Shown: piece by piece, positions 33,628 to 44,011 of the stretch
Layout of the letters: each line of letters begins with the position of its first letter
Position numbering within the stretch: position 1 is the stretch's first letter
Assembly (NCBI RefSeq): GCF_022482365.1
Contig: NZ_JAKVPE010000001.1
Location: 1,488,001-1,552,000 of the forward strand
Source: Limosilactobacillus sp.
Lineage (GTDB): Bacteria; Bacillota; Bacilli; Lactobacillales; Lactobacillaceae
Length of the DNA: 64,000 nt
Direction: 5' to 3'
The notes under the pieces: generated by a model
Databases searched by the model: none
What the model saw: the letters and a program-made list of their open reading frames with translations, nothing else
Told to the model about the DNA's origin: nothing
Position numbers and translations under genes: made by a program

Positions 33628-33972
33628 TCACTTTTCATTTAATAGCTGTGCTTTTTTCAAAACATGGACGAGGTTCTTCTTGGTTTCGGCCATCTCCATG
33701 CCGTCAGCAGCCGGCCGGGCAATCACCAAAAAATCGACGTCCGGTTTCAGGTCCGGCTTCACTTCCAGCAGGGTCTGCCGGATCCGCCGCTTGACCCAGT
33801 TGCGGTGAACCGCGTTGCCAATCTTTTTGCCGACCGAGATGCCGACGCGAAAATGCTTCTGGCCCGGCTTCTCCATCTGGTAGATGATGAACTTGCGGTT
33901 AGCGACGGACTGGTGGGTTTCAAAGACCCGTTGAAACTCGCTTTCCTTTTTTACTCGGTATGATTTTCTCAT
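33628..33972 (-). CDS. rnpA: Ribonuclease P protein component
   Basis: A 114-residue basic protein that assists the catalytic RNA in removing tRNA 5' leaders. Typical features are [12 protein letters not shown], the loop [26 protein letters not shown] (the RNR motif region appears as [10 protein letters not shown]) and [16 protein letters not shown] at 33972 is preceded by AGGATT. It lies downstream of rpmH, as in most bacteria, but two hairpin terminators stand between them. Confidence 0.95.
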   Translation of the reverse strand: MRKSYRVKKESEFQRVFETHQSVANRKFIIYQMEKPGQKHFRVGISVGKKIGNAVHRNWVKRRIRQTLLEVKPDLKPDVDFLVIARPAADGMEMAETKKNLVHVLKKAQLLNEK

Positions 33973-34006
33973 AATGTATAATCCTAGCCTTACTTAGATA
34001 TGAAAA

Positions 34007-34056
34007 AGGGCAGGGCCATCGACTGCTGAATTGCATCCGCGATCTGCCCTGCCCGA
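34007..34056 (-). terminator. Second hairpin terminator between rpmH and rnpA
   Basis: On the minus strand GGGCAGGGC pairs with GCCCTGCCC and TTTTTC follows; the ~28-base loop contains a further GATCG/CGATG pairing. It stands 60 bases after the first terminator (34066-34090) and 35 bases before rnpA, so rnpA transcription depends on read-through or an internal promoter. Confidence 0.7.
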
Positions 34057-34065
34057 TCACAATAA

Positions 34066-34090
34066 AAAAAGCCACTATAAAAGTGGCCGT
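34066..34090 (-). terminator. Terminator/attenuator after rpmH
   Basis: Arms GGCCACT and AGTGGC around a TTTATA loop, followed by seven T residues on the minus strand, 5 bases after the rpmH stop. Confidence 0.82.
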
Positions 34091-34094
34091 GTGG

Positions 34095-34229
34095 TTATGC
34101 AGATAATACTTTTCTGCCCTTTTGACGCCGACGTGCTAATACCTTACGGCCGTTACTGGTGCTCATGCGCTTACGGAAGCCATGGACACGTGCACGGTGA
34201 CGCTTCTTTGGTTGAAACGTGCGCTTCAT
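34095..34229 (-). CDS. rpmH: 50S ribosomal protein L34
   Basis: A 44-residue basic ribosomal protein: [20 protein letters not shown], then [20 protein letters not shown], ending VLSA. This is an almost invariant sequence in Firmicutes. Start ATG 34229 has GGAGGTG upstream. It is the last gene before oriC on the left side and is transcribed away from the origin. Confidence 0.97.
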   Translation of the reverse strand: MKRTFQPKKRHRARVHGFRKRMSTSNGRKVLARRRQKGRKVLSA

Positions 34230-34299
34230 ACAATTGCACCTCCTATTCAATTGAATGGGTTTGCTTTTCAGTCTAAAAAGACGTTCTCTTCAAACATAC

Positions 34300-34715
34300 T
34301 TTAGAAGTGTACCATACTTTCAGCAATTAATAAACGACTAAATTTTATTTTAATTTTTTATTTATCCACAGAACGATAAAATCTTTCCACAAGCCTTGTG
34401 CAGTATCTATGGTTGTGGAAAACTATCCACCACAATATCTTGTAGTTATTCACAATTCACACCCTGTGACTAGGCTTATCCACAAGGGCGGTTTTGCCTG
34501 TTAATAACCCTGAAAATGCCTGGTATTACTAGCTTTAGTTTTCCACAAGAACTGTTAATTAGCTTTGTGCTGTCGATTTAGCCACCAAAATTAACAAGTG
34601 ACAGTTTAAATACCACACAGAGTTGTGTATACTATTTTCTGCTTTATCCACCCTGTGGAAAACTTTTTAATGTGATGATAAAATACCGTGTAGAATTTAT
34701 CAACACGAGGAGGAA
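34300..34715. other. oriC: oriC, left part (rpmH-dnaA intergenic region with DnaA boxes)
   Basis: A 490-base gene-free AT-rich region. Consensus DnaA boxes TTATCCACA stand at 34362 and 34476; near-matches are TTTCCACAA (34384, 34540), TTGTGGAAA (34413), CTATCCACC (34423), TTATTCACA (34446), TTATCCACC (34644) and CTGTGGAAA (34653). With the second cluster after dnaA this forms a bipartite origin as in Bacillus subtilis. Genes on both sides point away from it. Local DnaA autoregulation of the dnaA promoter is expected. Confidence 0.9.
34605..34633 (+). promoter_or_regulatory. Candidate dnaA promoter
   Basis: TATACT at 34628-34633 with a weak TTTAAA 17 bases upstream (34605-34610). DnaA boxes at 34644 and 34653 directly follow, which suits autorepression. 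Confidence 0.45.
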
Positions 34716-34720
34716 TTATT

Positions 34721-36040
34721 TTGACTGAGCTCGATTCTCTGTGGGAAGCGATCCAAAATTCATTCCGTCAAAACACCACCCAGGTGACCTTTGACACCTT
34801 GATTGCTCCGGCAAAAGCAATTTCTCTCTCCCAAAACCAGCTTACGATCCTGATGCCAACGCCAGTTCATCGGGATTTTTGGCGTCAAAACCTCGACGCT
34901 AAGCTCAAGGGATACGCCCAGGCCGAACTAGGCTACGAAATTGAGCCCCGCTACGTTTTAGAGAGCGAAATCACCCCGCACGAAACTGAACAACCATCTT
35001 CAAATGCTAGCTTTGAAATGGGTACGCCCCTTAACCCCCATTACAATTTCGACACCTTTGTGGTCGGTGAAGGCAACAAAATGGCCCATGCAGCGGCCTA
35101 TGCGGTAGCCGAAAGCCCCGGCAGCCTTTACAACCCGCTCTTTATCTACGGTGGCGTTGGCTTGGGCAAGACCCACTTAATGGAAGCAATTGGTAATCAC
35201 ATGCTGCAAACCAATCCCAACGCCAAGGTAAAATACATCACCAGCGAGGAATTCACCAACGACTTCATCAACTCAATCCAAAACAAGTCAATGGATAAGT
35301 TCCGGGAAGAGTACCGCAACCTCGATCTACTATTAATTGATGACATCCAGTTCCTGGCCACCAAGGAAGGGACCCAGCTGGAGTTCTTCTATACATTTAA
35401 TGCCCTGCACGATCGCAAGAAACAGATCGTGATGACCTCCGATCGGATTCCTAATGAAATTCCGGAACTCCAGGATCGCCTGGTTTCCCGCTTCCGTTGG
35501 GGCCTGCCAGTCGAAATCACCCCACCAGACCTGGAGACGCGGATTGCCATCCTGCGCAGCAAGGTCGAAGAGGATCAGATCGACGTTGGCAACGATACCC
35601 TAAACTACATTGCCGGCCAGATCGACTCCAACATTCGTGAATTGGAGGGCGCCCTAAACCAGGTCCAGGCCTTTGCCAACCTCAGTGGGGAGCCAATCAC
35701 GCCCCATCTAGCCTCCCAGGCACTCAAGGGCTTGCGCCAACAGCAGCGGACGACCATCACGGTGGCCGAAATCCAAAAGCAGGTCGCCAGCTATTACAAC
35801 ATCACCCAGGGGGACATCCTCGGCAAAAAGCGGGTCAAGCAAATCGTCGTTCCGCGCCAGATCGCGATGTACCTGTCCCGCGAACTGACGGATTATTCAT
35901 TACCCAAGATCGGAAACGAGTTCGGCGGTAAGGATCACACGACGGTCCTCCACGCCATCGACAAGATTGAGGCGGCCCTGAAAAAGGACACCGATCTGCA
36001 AAAGGACATTGGTAAGCTGAAGGAGCACCTTCACGCTTAG
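34721..36040 (+). CDS. dnaA: Chromosomal replication initiator protein
   Basis: A 439-residue AAA+ initiator that binds DnaA boxes and opens oriC. Domain I is LDSLWEAIQNSFRQNTTQVTF; the ATPase domain has Walker A FIYGGVGLGKTHLM, Walker B LLLIDDIQFL and sensor-1 region MTSDR; domain IV carries the DNA-binding signature GNEFGGKDHTTVLHAIDKI. The linker domain II is short. Start is TTG at 34721, with GAGGAGG at 34706-34713 upstream. It is flanked on both sides by DnaA-box clusters. Confidence 0.97.
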   Translation: MTELDSLWEAIQNSFRQNTTQVTFDTLIAPAKAISLSQNQLTILMPTPVHRDFWRQNLDAKLKGYAQAELGYEIEPRYVLESEITPHETEQPSSNASFEMGTPLNPHYNFDTFVVGEGNKMAHAAAYAVAESPGSLYNPLFIYGGVGLGKTHLMEAIGNHMLQTNPNAKVKYITSEEFTNDFINSIQNKSMDKFREEYRNLDLLLIDDIQFLATKEGTQLEFFYTFNALHDRKKQIVMTSDRIPNEIPELQDRLVSRFRWGLPVEITPPDLETRIAILRSKVEEDQIDVGNDTLNYIAGQIDSNIRELEGALNQVQAFANLSGEPITPHLASQALKGLRQQQRTTITVAEIQKQVASYYNITQGDILGKKRVKQIVVPRQIAMYLSRELTDYSLPKIGNEFGGKDHTTVLHAIDKIEAALKKDTDLQKDIGKLKEHLHA

Positions 36041-36042
36041 CC

Positions 36043-36180
36043 TGTGAATAACTGTCGAAATTGTTCCCAACTTTATCCACAAGTTATCAACAACCGAAAG
36101 CCGTTGATTTCTTCGCTTTTTTCGACTTATCCACAGTATTAACAGACTCTACTACTACCACGATCTTTAAACTATAAAAT
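36043..36180. other. oriC: oriC, right part with DnaA boxes and DnaA-trio/unwinding region
   Basis: Between dnaA and dnaN. DnaA boxes: TGTGAATAA (36043, reverse), TTATCCACA (36073 and 36127) and TTATCAACA (36084). After the last box, CTACTACTA at 36149-36157 reads 3'-GATGATGAT-5' on the other strand, the form of DnaA-trio elements, and is followed by an AT-rich stretch (ATAAAATATATTTATAT) that would be the unwinding region. The arrangement matches the basal unwinding system described in B. subtilis. Confidence 0.8.
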
Positions 36181-36205
36181 ATATTTATATAAAGGAGCCA
36201 CAGTT

Positions 36206-37345
36206 ATGAAATTCACCATCAACCGAACGGCATTTATTAGCCAACTAAACAATGTTTTGCGGGCAATTTCATCTAAAACCACGATTCCAATTTTAACGGG
36301 ACTCAAAATGGTGATTGATAAGGAACAGATTGTGTTGACCGGCAGCAACTCCGACATCACAATCGAAAGCGTCATTAACGCCGCCGATCCTGACTACGGA
36401 TTGACTGTCGAACAACCAGGTGCCATTGTGTTGCCTGCTCGTTTCTTCAGTGAAATTGTTAAAAAGCTGCCCGACAAACAAGTAACTATTGAAGTTACAG
36501 ATGGTTTCCAGGCCGACATTACCTCCGGAACCGCCAAGTTCCAAATCAATGGTCAGGACGCCGAAAACTTCCCGCACCTGCCAGAAGTTGAGACCGACCG
36601 GACAATCACCCTGCCAAATGATGTCTTGAAAGAAGTCATTCGCCAAACCGTCATCGCTGTTTCCAAGCAGGAGAGTCGGCCAATCCTTGCCGGAATTCAC
36701 ATCACCCTGCACGATGGTCTCCTGACGGCGGTCGCCACCGACAGTCACCGGCTGGCACAACGGAAGGTGCAGCTGGAAGACGTCAGCGGGATTGACTTCG
36801 ACGTCATCATTCCGGGAAAGAGCATGAATGAACTCTCTGGGATGATCAGTGACGTGGATGAGGACGTTAAGGTTCAGGTAACCGAAAACCAGATCCTCTT
36901 CATCTTCGGCAACACCCACTTCTATTCCCGTCTGCTGGAGGGCAATTATCCGGAAACCAGCCAGCTGATTCCGGAGATGGCCGACACGACGATGGAAGTC
37001 GACGCCGGCAGCTTCCTGGCATCAATCGAGCGGGCCTCCCTGCTGTCGCACGAAAGTCGTAACGACGTGGTTAAACTGACGCTGAAGCCAAGCGAAAACC
37101 TTGTCCGGATCAGCAGCGACTCCCCGGACATCGGGACGGTGGAAGAAGAGGTTGCAACGAACGCGCTCGACGGAGCCGATCTGGAGATTTCCTTCAACCC
37201 GAACTACATGAAGGATGCGCTGCGGTCGTTTGGCCAGTCGGCAATCAAGATTTCCTTCACTTCGCCACTGCGGCCATTTACCCTGGTACCAACCGAAGAT
37301 CAGGAAAACTTTGTCCACCTGATCACTCCGGTGCGGACCTTCTAA
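36206..37345 (+). CDS. dnaN: DNA polymerase III beta sliding clamp
   Basis: A 379-residue clamp that holds DNA polymerase on DNA as a ring-shaped dimer. The start MKFTINRTAFISQLNNVLRAISSKTTIPIL, the second-domain LPNDVLKEVIRQTVIAVSKQESRPIL and the C-terminal end FTLVPTEDQENFVHLITPVRTF are typical. AAAGGAG lies 9 bases before the ATG. It is separated from yaaA by a terminator, so it is transcribed from the dnaA-dnaN region only. Confidence 0.97.
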   Translation: MKFTINRTAFISQLNNVLRAISSKTTIPILTGLKMVIDKEQIVLTGSNSDITIESVINAADPDYGLTVEQPGAIVLPARFFSEIVKKLPDKQVTIEVTDGFQADITSGTAKFQINGQDAENFPHLPEVETDRTITLPNDVLKEVIRQTVIAVSKQESRPILAGIHITLHDGLLTAVATDSHRLAQRKVQLEDVSGIDFDVIIPGKSMNELSGMISDVDEDVKVQVTENQILFIFGNTHFYSRLLEGNYPETSQLIPEMADTTMEVDAGSFLASIERASLLSHESRNDVVKLTLKPSENLVRISSDSPDIGTVEEEVATNALDGADLEISFNPNYMKDALRSFGQSAIKISFTSPLRPFTLVPTEDQENFVHLITPVRTF

Positions 37346-37365
37346 CAACTGAAATACACCTAACT

Positions 37366-37408
37366 GGGCACTAGAATCGCCACCTTGGCTGATTTGGTGC
37401 CCTTTTTT
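37366..37408 (+). terminator. Terminator of dnaN
   Basis: GGGCAC (37366-37371) pairs with GGTGCCC (37396-37402); six T residues follow. The loop is 24 bases long. Confidence 0.7.
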
Positions 37409-37587
37409 ATTTTGCTGAGGAACCCCTGGCCGTTTGGTGGTTCCCACTTTGTAATTTTAAAGGGTCAAAATGACGGAAAGTGGCCTCTAGGCGACGCAGA
37501 TTAGTTCAACCCCATTTTTGATAAAAATGCCTCCTTTAGTTTTGAAGGGCTGAGATCGCCTTATAACGCGTTTTACCTATTTAGTTG

Positions 37588-37596
37588 TGGTATAAT
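37588..37596 (+). promoter_or_regulatory. Extended -10 promoter of yaaA-recF-gyrBA
   Basis: TGG directly before TATAAT (37591-37596) gives an extended -10; no good -35 is visible. It lies 27 bases before the yaaA start. Confidence 0.65.
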
Positions 37597-37622
37597 AGAC
37601 ACAGTAAAGTAGGTGAAATAGT

Positions 37623-37844
37623 GTGAAAAACAAGGAATTCGTGATTTCGACGCCGTACATCACCCTCGGCCAATTACTGAAGGAAGAGGGCATCATCCCA
37701 ACCGGTGGTGCGGCGAAGTGGTACCTAAAGGAGAATCAGGTTCTGGTCAATGGTGAAGCCGACACGCGGCGGGGCCGCAAGCTCTACCCCGACGACCAGG
37801 TTCAGGTTCCTGACTACCCCCTTTTGAAGATTTTGAGTAAGTAG
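37623..37844 (+). CDS. yaaA: S4-domain RNA-binding protein YaaA
   Basis: A 73-residue S4-like domain protein (YITLGQLLKEEGIIPTGGAAKWYL, VLVNGEADTRRGRKL). The gene lies between dnaN and recF in nearly all Firmicutes; a role in ribosome or replication control has been suggested but not fixed. GTG at 37623 is the likely start. recF begins 9 bases after its stop, so the two are co-transcribed. Confidence 0.92.
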   Translation: MKNKEFVISTPYITLGQLLKEEGIIPTGGAAKWYLKENQVLVNGEADTRRGRKLYPDDQVQVPDYPLLKILSK

Positions 37845-37853
37845 GCAGCCAGG

Positions 37854-38975
37854 ATGATTTTGACGGAGCTACGGTTGCGCCACTTCAGAAATTACCAGGA
37901 TCTGACGGTGCACTTTGCCCCCGGGGTCAACGTCCTGATCGGCCACAATGCCCAGGGCAAGACCAATATGCTGGAGGCAATCTACGCCCTGTCGTTGACG
38001 CGGAGCCACCGGACCAGCAATGATCGGGAGCTGATTAACTGGCAGTCCCAGTCCGCCACCATCAGCGGAATCGTGCAGAAGGCCAGTGGCCGGGTGCCGC
38101 TGGAGCTGCAGTTTACCAAGAATGGTAAAAAGGCCAAGGTCAACCATCTGGAGCAGGCCCGACTCGGCCAGTACATCGGGCAGCTGAACACGATCCTGTT
38201 TGCCCCGGAGGACCTGTCCTTGGTCAAGGGGGCTCCGGCGGTTCGGCGGCGCTTCATGGATATGGAGTTCAGCCAGATGAGCAGCAAGTACCTCTATAAT
38301 GCCAGCCAGTTCCGGACCCTCTTGCGACAACGAAACAAGTACTTAAAACAGCTAAAGTATGGCCAGCAGCATGACCGGGTGCTGTTGGCCGTTTTGTCTG
38401 ACCAATTAGCAGCCTACGGGGCGGAGGTCATCGTGGCCCGCTACCACTTTCTCCAGCACCTGGAGAAGTGGGCGGCCGAGTTGCACTACCAGATTTCGCT
38501 CAACCAGGAGAAGCTGCACCTGGCCTACGCTACCCAGCTGAAGGTCGATGAAGAAACGACGGTCGAGGCGGCCTACCAGGAGCTGCTCAAGATCTACCAG
38601 GAACACCAGGACAAGGAGATCGAGCAGGGGACGACCATGTATGGCCCCCAGCGCGACGACATCCACTTCATCGTTAATGGTAAGAACGTCCAGGCATTTG
38701 GCTCCCAGGGCCAGCAGCGAACAACCGCCCTGGCCGTCAAATTGGCGGAGATCGACCTGATGAAGGAGCAGACCGGCGAATACCCGCTGCTGCTCTTGGA
38801 TGACGTCCTGTCCGAGCTGGATACGGTTCGGCAGACCCACCTGCTGACGGCGATTCAGGATAAGGTCCAGACTTTTTTGACGACGACCAGCCTGAGTGAT
38901 GTGGCAAGGCAACTGATTAAACAACCAACAATTTTTGAAATTAAGAATGGCACTTTGAACAAGGAGGAAGCATAG
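37854..38975 (+). CDS. recF: DNA replication and repair protein RecF
   Basis: A 373-residue SMC-like ATPase that loads RecA at gaps. Walker A is [16 protein letters not shown], the ABC-type signature is [13 protein letters not shown] and Walker B is [12 protein letters not shown]. The N-terminus [15 protein letters not shown] is standard. Its stop overlaps the GTG start of gyrB by one base (TAGTG), so translation is coupled. Confidence 0.96.
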   Translation: MILTELRLRHFRNYQDLTVHFAPGVNVLIGHNAQGKTNMLEAIYALSLTRSHRTSNDRELINWQSQSATISGIVQKASGRVPLELQFTKNGKKAKVNHLEQARLGQYIGQLNTILFAPEDLSLVKGAPAVRRRFMDMEFSQMSSKYLYNASQFRTLLRQRNKYLKQLKYGQQHDRVLLAVLSDQLAAYGAEVIVARYHFLQHLEKWAAELHYQISLNQEKLHLAYATQLKVDEETTVEAAYQELLKIYQEHQDKEIEQGTTMYGPQRDDIHFIVNGKNVQAFGSQGQQRTTALAVKLAEIDLMKEQTGEYPLLLLDDVLSELDTVRQTHLLTAIQDKVQTFLTTTSLSDVARQLIKQPTIFEIKNGTLNKEEA

Positions 38976-40921
38976 TGAGCGACGAGCAAAAAGAAACCAA
39001 AGCTGAGCTGGCCAGTGAATACGATGCCAGTCAGATTCAAGTCTTAAAGGGGCTCGACGCGGTCCGGAAGCGTCCAGGGATGTACATCGGATCGACGTCT
39101 GCCCAGGGGTTACACCACCTTGTTTGGGAAATCGTTGATAACGGGATCGACGAGGCCCTGGCCGGTTTCTGTACGGAAATCAACGTCGAGGTTGAGCCCG
39201 ACAACAGCATTACCGTCCGCGACAACGGGCGGGGGATCCCAGTCGACATCCAAAAGGACACCGGTAAGCCGGCCCTGGAGACGGTCTACACCGTTCTGCA
39301 CGCCGGTGGGAAGTTCGGCGGTGGCGGCTACAAGGTTTCCGGTGGTCTGCACGGGGTCGGGGCCTCAGTTGTGAACGCCCTGTCCGAAAGCTTGGATGTC
39401 AAGGTTGCCCGGCAAGGCAAGCGCTACTACATGGACTTTGATCACGGCCACGTTAAGACGCCAATGAAGGTCATTGCCACCGGCCTGCCGGAAGAAGTGC
39501 ACGGAACCACCGTCCACTTCAAGCCGGATCCGGAAATCTTCCGTGAAACCACGACCTACAACATCAAGACCCTGACCGACCGGCTGCGTGAACTGGCCTT
39601 CTTAAACAAGGGGCTCAAGATCACGATCGAAGACAAGCGGGACGAAAAGCCGGAACGCCAGGAATTCCTATATGAGGGTGGGATTCGCCACTACGTTGAA
39701 TACCTGAACGAGGGCCGGGAAGTCCTCTTTGACCCGCCGATCTATGTTGAGGGCCAGGAGAACGGCATCACGGTCGAAGTGTCGCTTCAGTACGTCAATG
39801 GCTACCGCAGCGACCTGCTGACCTTTACCAACAACATCCACACTTATGAAGGGGGAACCCACGAGACCGGGTTCAAGATGGCCCTGACCCGGGTGATCAA
39901 CGACTACGGTCACAAGAGCGGGATCCTGAAGAACAACGAGACCCTGTCCGGGGATGACGTCCGGGAAGGGATGGTCGCGGTGGTTTCCATCAAGCACCCC
40001 GACCCGCAGTTCGAAGGTCAGACCAAGACCAAGCTGGGGAACTCCGACGCCCGGACCGCGACCGACCACGTCTTCGCAGCCACCTTCAACCGCTTCTTAA
40101 TGGAGCATCCGGACGAGGCCCGGCAGATTGTCGAAAAGGGCCAGTTAGCCTCCAAGGCCCGGGTCGCTGCTAAGCGGGCCCGGGAAGTCACCCGGAAGAA
40201 GAGTGGACTGGAGATTTCTAACCTGCCCGGTAAGCTGGCCGACAACACCAGCAAGGACCCGAACATTTCCGAACTGTTCATCGTCGAGGGTGACTCGGCC
40301 GGTGGTTCTGCCAAGCAGGGTCGTTCCCGGCTGACCCAGGCAATTCTGCCGATTCGGGGGAAGATCTTGAACGTTGAAAAGGCTTCGCTCGACCGGATCC
40401 TGGCCAACGACGAAATTCGGTCCCTCTTCACGGCACTGGGAACCGGCTTCGGTGATGATTTCGACATCACCAAGGCCAACTATCACAAGCTGATCATCAT
40501 GACCGATGCCGATGTCGACGGGGCCCACATTCGGACCCTGCTGCTAACGCTCTTCTACCGGTTCATGAAGCCAATGATCACCCACGGCTACGTCTACATT
40601 GCCCAGCCGCCGCTCTACCAGGTTCGCCAGGGCAAATTCGTCAAGTACATCGAATCCGACGAAGAGCTGGAGCGGGTCGTCAACTCCCTGCAGCCGAGCC
40701 CGAAGCCGGTTATCCAGCGGTACAAGGGGCTGGGTGAAATGGATGCCGAGCAGCTCTGGGAGACCACGATGGATCCAGAAAATCGGCACCTGCTGCGCGT
40801 CCAGCTCGACGATGCCGCCCAAGCCGACCAGATTTTCCCAATGCTGATGGGAACCAAGGTTGGCCCGCGGCGTGAATTTATTGAAAAGAATGCCAAGTTC
40901 GTTGAGAACCTGGACCTGTAA
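38975..40921 (+). CDS. gyrB: DNA gyrase subunit B
   Basis: A 648-residue ATPase subunit of gyrase. The GHKL ATP site shows [14 protein letters not shown] and [21 protein letters not shown], the TOPRIM domain [13 protein letters not shown] and [15 protein letters not shown], and the C-terminus has [22 protein letters not shown] start at 38975 behind AGGAGG (38961-38966). gyrA follows after 40 bases with its own ribosome-binding site; both form gyrase, which supercoils DNA ahead of forks. Confidence 0.97.
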   Translation: MSDEQKETKAELASEYDASQIQVLKGLDAVRKRPGMYIGSTSAQGLHHLVWEIVDNGIDEALAGFCTEINVEVEPDNSITVRDNGRGIPVDIQKDTGKPALETVYTVLHAGGKFGGGGYKVSGGLHGVGASVVNALSESLDVKVARQGKRYYMDFDHGHVKTPMKVIATGLPEEVHGTTVHFKPDPEIFRETTTYNIKTLTDRLRELAFLNKGLKITIEDKRDEKPERQEFLYEGGIRHYVEYLNEGREVLFDPPIYVEGQENGITVEVSLQYVNGYRSDLLTFTNNIHTYEGGTHETGFKMALTRVINDYGHKSGILKNNETLSGDDVREGMVAVVSIKHPDPQFEGQTKTKLGNSDARTATDHVFAATFNRFLMEHPDEARQIVEKGQLASKARVAAKRAREVTRKKSGLEISNLPGKLADNTSKDPNISELFIVEGDSAGGSAKQGRSRLTQAILPIRGKILNVEKASLDRILANDEIRSLFTALGTGFGDDFDITKANYHKLIIMTDADVDGAHIRTLLLTLFYRFMKPMITHGYVYIAQPPLYQVRQGKFVKYIESDEELERVVNSLQPSPKPVIQRYKGLGEMDAEQLWETTMDPENRHLLRVQLDDAAQADQIFPMLMGTKVGPRREFIEKNAKFVENLDL

Positions 40922-40961
40922 TTAAGCACAAACTTGAATTTGATCAAAAGGAGGAGCGGCA

Positions 40962-43472
40962 TTGGCTGAAGAAAATATGTCAAACCGAATCACGGACGTC
41001 AAGCTGACGAGCCAGATGAAGAACTCATTTCTAGATTATGCCATGAGTGTCATCGTCTCGCGGGCCCTGCCGGACGTGCGCGATGGCTTAAAGCCGGTTC
41101 AGCGGCGGATCCTGTATGGAATGAACGAACTGGGGGTTACCCCGGATAAGCCGTACAAGAAGTCGGCCCGGATCGTTGGGGACGTCATGGGGAAGTTCCA
41201 CCCTCACGGTGATTCCTCGATTTATGAAGGGCTGGTCCGGATGGCGCAGGACTTCTCATATCGGTACATGCTGGTTGACGGTCACGGTAACTTCGGGTCG
41301 GTCGACGGGGATAGTCCCGCCGCCATGCGGTACACCGAGGCAAAGATGAGCAAGATCGCGGTGGAAATGCTGCGCGACATCAACAAGGACACCGTTGATT
41401 TCCACCCGAACTACGATGGCACTGAAAAGGAGCCGGACGTCCTGCCGGCACGCTTCCCGAACCTGCTGGTCAACGGGGCTTCCGGGATTGCCGTCGGGAT
41501 GGCCACCAATATTCCAACCCACAACCTGGGTGAGGTCATCAGTGCCATTCACATGCTGATGGACAACCCCGACGCCACGACCGAGGACCTGATGAAGGTG
41601 CTGCCCGGTCCCGACTTCCCAACTGGTGGGGTCGTAATGGGCAAGTCCGGCATTCGCAAGGCCTACGAGACCGGCCGCGGAACGATCATCGTCCGGGCCA
41701 AGGTCGACATTGAAGAAAAGAAGAACGGCAAGCAGCAGATCATCGTCCACGAGATCCCGTACATGGTCAATAAGGCCAAGCTGATCGAGCGGATCGCGGA
41801 CCTGGCCCGGAACAAGGAAATCGACGGGATCACCGATATCAACGATGAAACCGACCGGGACGGGATGCGGATCGTGATCGACGTGCGCCGGGACGCCAGC
41901 GCGGAGGTCATCTTAAACAACCTCTACAAGATGACTTTGATGCAGACGACCTTCAACTTCAACATGTTGGCGATCGTCAACGGGGCCCCGAAGATCCTGA
42001 GCCTTAAGCAGATCCTCCAGTACTACCTGGAGCACCAGGAAAACGTCGTCCGGCGGCGGACCCAGTTTGACCTGAAGAAGGCGCAAAACCGGGCCCACAT
42101 CGTTGCCGGGCTGCGGATCGCCCTCGACCACATCGACGAGATCATCAAGATCATTCGCAACTCCCAGACCAGTGAGATTGCCAAGGGTGAATTGATGCAA
42201 AACTACGGCCTGTCCGACCGCCAATCCCAGGCGATCCTGGACATGCGGCTGGTGCGGTTGACCGGTCTGGAACGGGAAAAGATTGAGGCCGAATACCAGA
42301 AGCTGATGGCCGCCATCGCCGACTATAAGGACATTCTGGCCCACGACGAGCGGATCCACCAGATCATCTATGACGAACTGATGGAGATCCAGCGCAAGTT
42401 TGGCGACAAGCGGCGGACCGAGCTGCAAGTCGGCGACATCACCAACATCGAAGACGAGGACCTGATCGAGGAAGAAGACATCATCGTCACCCTGACCCAC
42501 AACGGCTACATCAAGCGTCTGCCGGTGGACGAATTCAAGTCCCAGCACCGTGGTGGCCGCGGCGTCAAGGGGATGGGCGTGCACAAGGACGACTTCATTG
42601 AACAATTGATTGCCAGTTCGACCCACGACCTCCTGCTCTTCTTCACTAACTCCGGCAAGGTCTTCTCAATGAAGGGCTACGAGGTTCCCGAATACGGTCG
42701 TTCCGCCCAGGGGATTCCGATCATCAATCTGCTGGGGATCGACAACAAGGAGAAGATCAGCGCGGTCATCAACGTTTCCCACGCGGCCAACGATGACGAC
42801 AAGTTCCTCTTCTTCACCACCAAGTACGGGACCGTCAAGCGGACGCCGGTGCTCGAATTCAAGAATATTCGGAGCAATGGTCTGAAGGCGCTCAACCTCC
42901 ATGATGGCGACGAGCTGATCAACGTCAACGTCATCGCTGCCGGTCAGCCGATGATCATCGGGACCCACAACGGCTATGCCCTGAGCTTTAAGTCCGACCT
43001 GGTGCGGTCCATGGGTCGTTCCGCCGCGGGTGTGCGGGGAATCCGCCTGCGCGACGATGACTTTGTGATTGGCGCTGCCCCACTGAACCCGGACGACAGT
43101 GTCCTGGTCATCAGTGAAAACGGCTTTGGGAAGCAGACGCCGGCCAACGAGTATCCAATCAAGGGCCGGGGCGGCCTCGGTGTCAAGACCGTCAACGTTA
43201 CCGCCAAGAACGGGCCGCTGGTTGGCCTGACCACCGTCCAGGGCGACGAGGATATCATGCTGGTTACCGACCACGGGGTCATCATCCGCTTCGGTATCGA
43301 GACGGTATCGACGACCGGTCGTTCCGCCGTGGGTGTCCACCTGATCAAGATGGATAAGGGCACCAAGGTTGCGACGATGGCCAAGGTTGACAAGGACGAC
43401 GACAGCGAAGACGAAGCTGCGGAGACGCAGAGCACTGCGACTTCGGAAGAGTCAACGCCGAGTGAAAACTAA
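40962..43472 (+). CDS. gyrA: DNA gyrase subunit A
   Basis: An 836-residue breakage-reunion subunit. The winged-helix and active Tyr region is [14 protein letters not shown] (Tyr after R), preceded by [20 protein letters not shown], the quinolone-resistance region with Ser at the position corresponding to Ser83 and Glu at Glu87. The C-terminal beta-pinwheel carries the GyrA-box RGGRGVKGM. An acidic Asp/Glu/Ser/Thr tail follows. Start is TTG at 40962 with AGGAGG upstream. Confidence 0.97.
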   Translation: MAEENMSNRITDVKLTSQMKNSFLDYAMSVIVSRALPDVRDGLKPVQRRILYGMNELGVTPDKPYKKSARIVGDVMGKFHPHGDSSIYEGLVRMAQDFSYRYMLVDGHGNFGSVDGDSPAAMRYTEAKMSKIAVEMLRDINKDTVDFHPNYDGTEKEPDVLPARFPNLLVNGASGIAVGMATNIPTHNLGEVISAIHMLMDNPDATTEDLMKVLPGPDFPTGGVVMGKSGIRKAYETGRGTIIVRAKVDIEEKKNGKQQIIVHEIPYMVNKAKLIERIADLARNKEIDGITDINDETDRDGMRIVIDVRRDASAEVILNNLYKMTLMQTTFNFNMLAIVNGAPKILSLKQILQYYLEHQENVVRRRTQFDLKKAQNRAHIVAGLRIALDHIDEIIKIIRNSQTSEIAKGELMQNYGLSDRQSQAILDMRLVRLTGLEREKIEAEYQKLMAAIADYKDILAHDERIHQIIYDELMEIQRKFGDKRRTELQVGDITNIEDEDLIEEEDIIVTLTHNGYIKRLPVDEFKSQHRGGRGVKGMGVHKDDFIEQLIASSTHDLLLFFTNSGKVFSMKGYEVPEYGRSAQGIPIINLLGIDNKEKISAVINVSHAANDDDKFLFFTTKYGTVKRTPVLEFKNIRSNGLKALNLHDGDELINVNVIAAGQPMIIGTHNGYALSFKSDLVRSMGRSAAGVRGIRLRDDDFVIGAAPLNPDDSVLVISENGFGKQTPANEYPIKGRGGLGVKTVNVTAKNGPLVGLTTVQGDEDIMLVTDHGVIIRFGIETVSTTGRSAVGVHLIKMDKGTKVATMAKVDKDDDSEDEAAETQSTATSEESTPSEN

Positions 43473-43494
43473 AAAAATTTAAGTAAAAAAACGA

Positions 43495-43545
43495 AAATCC
43501 TGAGAATTTACGTATTATATATATAGAGCGCAATTCTCAGGATTT
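43495..43545 (+). terminator. Terminator of gyrBA
   Basis: Perfect 14-base arms AAATCCTGAGAATT and complement (43495-43508, 43532-43545) around an AT-rich loop. The T-run after it is weak (CTGTTATTTGTTTC). Confidence 0.7.
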
Positions 43546-43559
43546 CTGTTATTTGTTTC

Positions 43560-43588
43560 TTGTTTTAAACCCTAGTATATGCTATATT
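43560..43588 (+). promoter_or_regulatory. Promoter of rpsF-ssb-rpsR
   Basis: TTGTTT (43560-43565), 17-base spacer ending in TGC, TATATT (43583-43588): an extended -10 promoter. Confidence 0.75.
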
Positions 43589-43618
43589 TTATATTTGTGA
43601 GTATACGTACAGACGTCT

Positions 43619-43656
43619 ACTCTCCTTGTTCTTCTAAGTTTTAGAAGAGCCAGAGT
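43619..43656 (+). promoter_or_regulatory. Leader hairpin before rpsF, possible S6:S18 autoregulatory site
   Basis: ACTCT (43619-43623) pairs with AGAGT (43652-43656) and CTTCTAA (43631-43637) with TTAGAAG (43641-43647), separated by an asymmetric internal loop. Many bacteria have an S6:S18-binding RNA in this position, but I cannot confirm its signature here. Confidence 0.35.
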
Positions 43657-43677
43657 CCATAAGGAGGTGTAACATTC

Positions 43678-43974
43678 ATGGAAACACGTAAATATGAAAT
43701 TACTTACATCATTCGTCCTGACATCGAAGAATCTGCTAAGAGCGAATTAGTAGACCGTTTTGACAAGGTTTTGACGGACAATGGTGCAAACGTTGCTGAA
43801 TCAAAGGATTGGTCAACTCGTCGGTTTGCTTACCCAATCAGCAAGTACACTGAAGGTACTTACCACGTAGTTACTTTGACGACTGATTCTGACGCAGCCT
43901 TAAACGAATTTGATCGTTTGGCTAAGTTCAACGACGATATCCTACGTCACATGATCGTTAAGCTTGATGCTTAA
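43678..43974 (+). CDS. rpsF: 30S ribosomal protein S6
   Basis: A 98-residue ribosomal protein: [20 protein letters not shown], the conserved [22 protein letters not shown] and RHMIVKL ending. GGAGGTG precedes the ATG. First gene of the rpsF-ssb-rpsR operon, with a leader of about 85 bases. Codon use is of the highly expressed kind. Confidence 0.97.
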   Translation: METRKYEITYIIRPDIEESAKSELVDRFDKVLTDNGANVAESKDWSTRRFAYPISKYTEGTYHVVTLTTDSDAALNEFDRLAKFNDDILRHMIVKLDA

Positions 43975-44011
43975 TTAGATCGTCAATGTAAATAGAGAGG
44001 AGTACGATCGA

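Noticed and set aside
41913-42626. Long antisense open frames over gyrA, gyrB, fol genes and deoR (for example 45837-46679)
   Set aside because: High GC at third codon positions removes stop codons on the opposite strand; composition follows the sense genes and no ribosome-binding sites are seen.
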